DNA of 64,000 bases from Balanoglossus misakiensis. Taxonomy: Eukaryota; Hemichordata. The stretch's first letter is position 1. The number at the start of each line of letters is the position of its first letter. The notes beneath the pieces are model-generated. The model ran no database searches and had not been told where the DNA came from. It saw nothing but the letters and a program-made list of their open reading frames with translations. The DNA lies in contig CM082598.2 of the NCBI GenBank assembly GCA_040954595.2, positions 4,402,001 to 4,466,000 on the forward strand, given 5' to 3'. Both the position numbers and the translations under genes were made by a program. Positions 60,050 through 64,000 of the stretch are shown in pieces.

Positions 60050-60568
60050 TTGACCTCTGATCAACCTACAATTCACCAAAACAGATACAGGGGAACAATA
60101 TAACATCACAAATATTTCATCATATTGTATCAAACTTCAAAAACTCATCTTATCAAAACCTGGCAACCAGTCAGATGTGGAGAATTTACGATACCAGCCA
60201 GTCAGCCCAAGACCTTTGTCCCACCTCAGGCAGTGACTTTTATTGTGTACAGGTCGATGGTTGGGGACAGTCACTCTGTTTACAAGCATTTCATTTTATA
60301 CATTAAAGACACATTTTTGTTGGCAGGAATAGACCTTTTTTGTTAACGGAAATGTTTATTGAGAAACAAAAGAGCAGCTTTGCATAAAATATTCACCTGT
60401 AATGTCTGGGTACAAGGCGTTCTAAATTTTAATGGGTGACAAAGAGACTTCATTTAGGCAATATTGCACCTTATGCCATCCCAACATGGGATTTGGACAT
60501 CCCCTGGAAGAAACCAGTTTGTGGAGAGCTATAGCTGCATGAGTCTTTTCTCCATTCTTTTTTTACAG

Positions 60569-63521
60569 ACTCAAATAAAGAAACACGATGTCGACGCGAA
60601 CTGACGTTGATCCATTTTCAGTTCTTCTGGTGAAAATAGATAATCAATGTACAAAAGATGACGTTGACACACTCAAAGTATATGTTGCTAAAGACATTCC
60701 ACCAAGGCAGCTGGAAAAAATGAACAGAGTCGTCGAAGTCCTGACAGAATTAAAAGTCCGTGGTCATATAAGTGAAGACAAGATTGCCTACCTGAAGAAG
60801 CTCTTTACAAAAATGGAAAAAGACCTAATAGTGAAAATGATTGACGATTATGAGAAACAGCATATAAATAGTAAGTAAGATTCATATGGAATGTGTTAAA
60901 AGAGGTACTGTTACTTCATTTTAAGTTTCAGGTAAAGTGAATAATTTTCTCAAGAACATTAAATTAAAGATACATAGTCGAGTATTAGAATGATAGAAGG
61001 AAATCTAGGGATACCCAACTTCCTCGAGCAAAATGATCCAAATATCTTAGTTAGGCTGCATTCACAAACACCTCTGGAGGGGGGGGGGGGCAGGAGAATT
61101 GAGGGGGGGATTTGAAAAAATTGAGGGTATGTAAGGGGGGATTTGAAATAATTTTGGGACTGTAAAGGGGGGACTTGAAAACTTTGAGGACTAAATATTT
61201 ATTTTGAGTCTACAAAAATGCAGTTTTGAACCCTTCATAATACAAATTTTTCTCATGTGGGTAGGGGGACACCCCCTCCCACACCCACCCCCGTCATTCA
61301 TCAGCACCTTTAAATCATTGACTGTTTTATCTAGTGTCCCAGGACAGGGGACTTGCCCCCACCCCATGATAACTTTGAGCGGCGACGGTTAAATTTGTCC
61401 TCCCCAACATACCGGTAGTTGAGTTAATTTGCTTTTGCCGGGTTCATTAAAATGCAGTTGTGAACTCTGTATTTTATAAAATTTTCTTTCAAACCCACCC
61501 CCTTCACTTCTCGGTTTACAATGTCTCCCAACACAGATTACTAAGTTTAAAAAAAATGGAAACAATGTTCAGTTTTAATACCCACTGATAAGGGGAAACA
61601 TCAGTTTCAAATTCTTCTCATGGGAGCGCTGTTTTTCTTTTTTACAAGATAGATAGGTGATGCGTTTTGCTGTGTGAAAGAAAATGGGGGGGGGGATTTG
61701 AAAATTTTAGCAGTTCGGAAGGGGGGATTTGAAAATATTTCGGGTTGTTGAGGGGGGCATGTGAAAATTAACGGTAAAAAAATTGAATTCTACCGCCCCC
61801 CCCCCCCTCCAGAGGTGTTTGTGAATGCAGCCTTAGACGCGACCATTATTGGAGGCGGAAAGGACTGAAGTCGTAATATGGTCAGAGACATTCGACTGTT
61901 GACTAAAATAATAACGAAAATGTTTGCGTTCAATTGCTTCAGGTGAGAAGACTGACGTTGATCCATTTTCAGATCTTCTGGTGAAAATAGATAATCAATG
62001 TACAAAAGATGACGTTGACACACTCAAAGTATATGTTGCTAAAGACATTCCACCAAGGCAGCTGGAAAAAATGAACAGAGTCGTCGAAGTCCTGACAGAA
62101 TTAAAAGTCCGTGGTCATATAAGTGAAGACAAGATTGCCTACCTGAAGAAGCTCTTTAAAAAAATGGAAAAAGACCTAATAGTGAAGATGATTGACGATT
62201 ATGAGAAACAGCATATAAATAGTAAGTAAGATTCATATGGAATGAGTTAAAAGAGGTACTGTTACTTCATTTTAAGTTTCAGGTAAAGTGAATAATTTTC
62301 TCAAGAACATTAAATTAAAGATACATAGTCGAAAAAATTGAGGGTATGTAAGAGGGGGATTTGAAATAATTTTGGGACTGTAAAGGGGGGACTTGAAAAA
62401 CTTTGAGGACTAAATATTTATTTTGAGTCCACAAAAATGCAGTTTTGAACCCTTCATAATACAAATTTTTCTCATGTGGGTAGGGGGACACCCCCTCCCA
62501 CACCCACCCCCGTCATTCATCAGCACCTTTAAATCATTGACTGTTTTATCTAGTGTCCCAGGTCAGGGGACTTGCCCCCACCCCATGATAACTTTGAGCG
62601 GCGACGGTTAAATTTGTCCTCCCCAACATACCAGTAGTTGAGTTAATTTGCTTTTGCCGGGTTCATTAAAATGCAGTTGTGAACTCTGTATTTTATAAAA
62701 TTTTCTTTCAAACCCACCCCCTTCACTTCTCGGTTTACAATGTCTCCCAACACAGATTACTAAGTTTAAAAAAAATGGAAACAATGTTCAGTTTTAATAC
62801 CCACTGATAAGGGGAAACATCAGTTTCAAATTCTTTTCATGGGAGCGCTGTTTTTCTTTTTTACAAGATAGATAGGTGATGCGTTTTGCTGTGTGAAAGA
62901 AAATGGGGGGGGGGGGGATTTGAAAATTTTAGCAGTTCGGAAAGGGGGATTTGAAAATATTTCGGGTTGTTGAGGGGGGCATGTGAAAATTAACGGTAAA
63001 AAAATTGAATTCTACCGCCCCCCCCCCCCCCCTCCAGAGGTGTTTGTGAATGCAGCCTTAGACGCGACCATTATTGGAGGCGGAAAGGACTGAAGTCGTA
63101 ATATGGTCAGAGACATTCGACTGTTGACTAAAATAATAACGAAAATGTTTGCGTTCAATTGCTTCAGGTGAGAAGACTGAGCTAGACACACCCAAGAGCA
63201 GATCTATGCCAGGACCGAGCACTGTAGACACACCCACGAGCAGATCTATGCCAGGACCGAGCACTGTAGAACGCTACCACCCAAGCGACGGGGCTACAAA
63301 CATTTCAGCAACTCGTAAGAGAAAAAGTGAATCTACTATTTTTGTATGCTATTATGTTTGCGAATTATAACCAAACAATTTATAATCGCATGTAAACATT
63401 ATGGTTGTGGCTTTAAAATTGCTTATTTCTTGAAATAAACAAATGCTTTGACAACGCATTTTTTCTTCTTCTCAGGACCTACCGGTACAGTGGAAAGTGT
63501 TGCAAGCTCGAAGGAACCAAG
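60569..63521 (+). CDS. DED gene D: tandem-DED gene, 3' end outside the window (expected GT4 exon)
   Basis: The first exon starts after CTTTTTTTACAG, with ATG at 60588. Exons: 60588-60870 (DED 1), 61943-62221 (DED 2), 63168-63314 (linker, two units) and 63476-63521 (bridge, ends in CCAAG before GTAAAA). All junctions are phase 1 until the bridge, which ends two bases into a codon, as in gene A. DED 1 and DED 2 differ by two residues (FSV/FSD, FTK/FKK). Each reads DDVDTLKVYVAKDIPPRQL and EKDLIVKMI. The second DED exon begins with the linker exon's first bases (GTGAGAAGACTGA), so it is a chimeric exon. Sequence 63720-64000 matches the gene A intron 51640-51930, placing the expected glycosyltransferase exon just beyond the window. 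Confidence 0.7.
61050..61835. mobile_element. G-rich MITE with AGGCTGCATTCACAAACACC ends
   Basis: The left end AGGCTGCATTCACAAACACC then CTCTGGAGGGGGGGGG is mirrored by CCCCCCCCCTCCAGAGG then TGTTTGTGAATGCAGCCT at 61800-61835. The interior has many runs of six or more G followed by ATTTGAAA. The copy at about 62330-63057 has lost its left terminus. The element lies in the introns of gene D. Confidence 0.7.
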
Positions 63522-64000
63522 GTAAAATTTCAAGTTTATAAACATACTATAGCCTCATTCACCTACAGTATTTATTAATGTACCAATATGACTGTATGTC
63601 TATGTTTGTAACTACATCAGTTGTATGACATATAACATACCCATATCTCATAAATAACTCGCAAGCCAGTCGTGATTGTTAATTCAACGCAGCTGCAAAA
63701 TTAATACCTGCAGTTGTGCTAGGAACTGAATTCTGTAGTACAACTTCATTTGGGGACAGTCCATTGATGCCTTGCAAAAGGGGGGGCAGTTAAGGAGAGT
63801 CCTGGGCATGGACCACTTCGTGGATAGAATAACGCAGGGGGTTGTGGGACAGTTTGCGTTCTGATGCTCTGCATTAGCCATGTATACGCTATGTTGAAAA
63901 TTATACCATCATGCATTACAGATACCCTTTCCGCGTAGTGGTATAATGTATGCATGATGGATGCACTGTGAGACAGACGAAAAGACAGACTTCAATGCAC
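63522..64000 (+). other. Intron leading to the next glycosyltransferase exon
   Basis: Matches 51090-51930 of gene A without the MULE-like insert, up to GACAGACTTCAATGCAC at the window edge. No exon of its own. In gene A the glycosyltransferase exon starts about 75 bases after the corresponding point. Confidence 0.6.

Larger units (their letters stand above)
58670..60220 (+). repeat. Upstream duplication block 2 (5' flank of DED gene D)
   Basis: Sister of 46720-49030 without the 733-bp MITE. It includes the second 128-bp hairpin (59328-59456) and the palindromes at 60004-60049. No coding exon recognised; 60220-60568 leads to the first exon of gene D. Confidence 0.8.

Overview
This window is a piece of an invertebrate metazoan nuclear genome. 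Its genes have many short exons with GT-AG introns, it is full of small inverted-repeat transposons, and it carries a cluster of death-fold genes. An invertebrate deuterostome such as amphioxus fits best because of the type I cryptochrome, the expanded death-effector-domain (DED) genes and the abundant TTAA-flanked MITEs. Species is inference; other marine invertebrates are not excluded.

Layout. (1) About 1.8-3.8 kb, + strand: the last four exons of a Drosophila-type (type I) cryptochrome. (2) About 4.3-25.9 kb: a giant inverted repeat of two ~10.7 kb arms meeting at a 100-N assembly gap (14997-15096). Each arm carries, in mirror order, nested MITEs, a 98-bp satellite, a ~75-bp satellite and a non-LTR reverse transcriptase relic. 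I see no intact gene in it. (3) 26.8-38.2 kb, - strand: a complete 17-exon RBM28 gene (nucleolar, RRM-rich), whose fifth intron holds a 3.7 kb CATC/CATA tetranucleotide array. (4) 38.8-44.8 kb, - strand: a complete 9-exon gene for an 839-residue coiled-coil protein that I do not recognise. For genes 3 and 4 I placed every exon boundary by eye; the spliced lengths are exact multiples of three, which supports the models.

(5) 49.3-64 kb, + strand: a recently duplicated cluster of DED genes built from interchangeable phase-1 exons. A first exon encodes a DED, short Pro/Ser/Thr linker exons follow, and the 3' ends differ. One ending is a GT4-type (GT-B) glycosyltransferase with an intact E-x7-E motif. 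Two are copies of a beta-alpha-beta domain that I read as TRADD-N-like. One is a second DED. The last gene has two DEDs and runs off the window just before its expected glycosyltransferase exon. This cluster is the best candidate for an under-described system: death-fold adaptors coupled to a sugar-transferase effector and to TRADD-N-like modules, with the two TRADD-N-like copies differing by 17 amino-acid-changing and only 2 silent codons.

The rest is transposon-rich intergenic and intronic DNA. Two insertions can be dated relative to the local duplications because the sister copy preserves the empty site.
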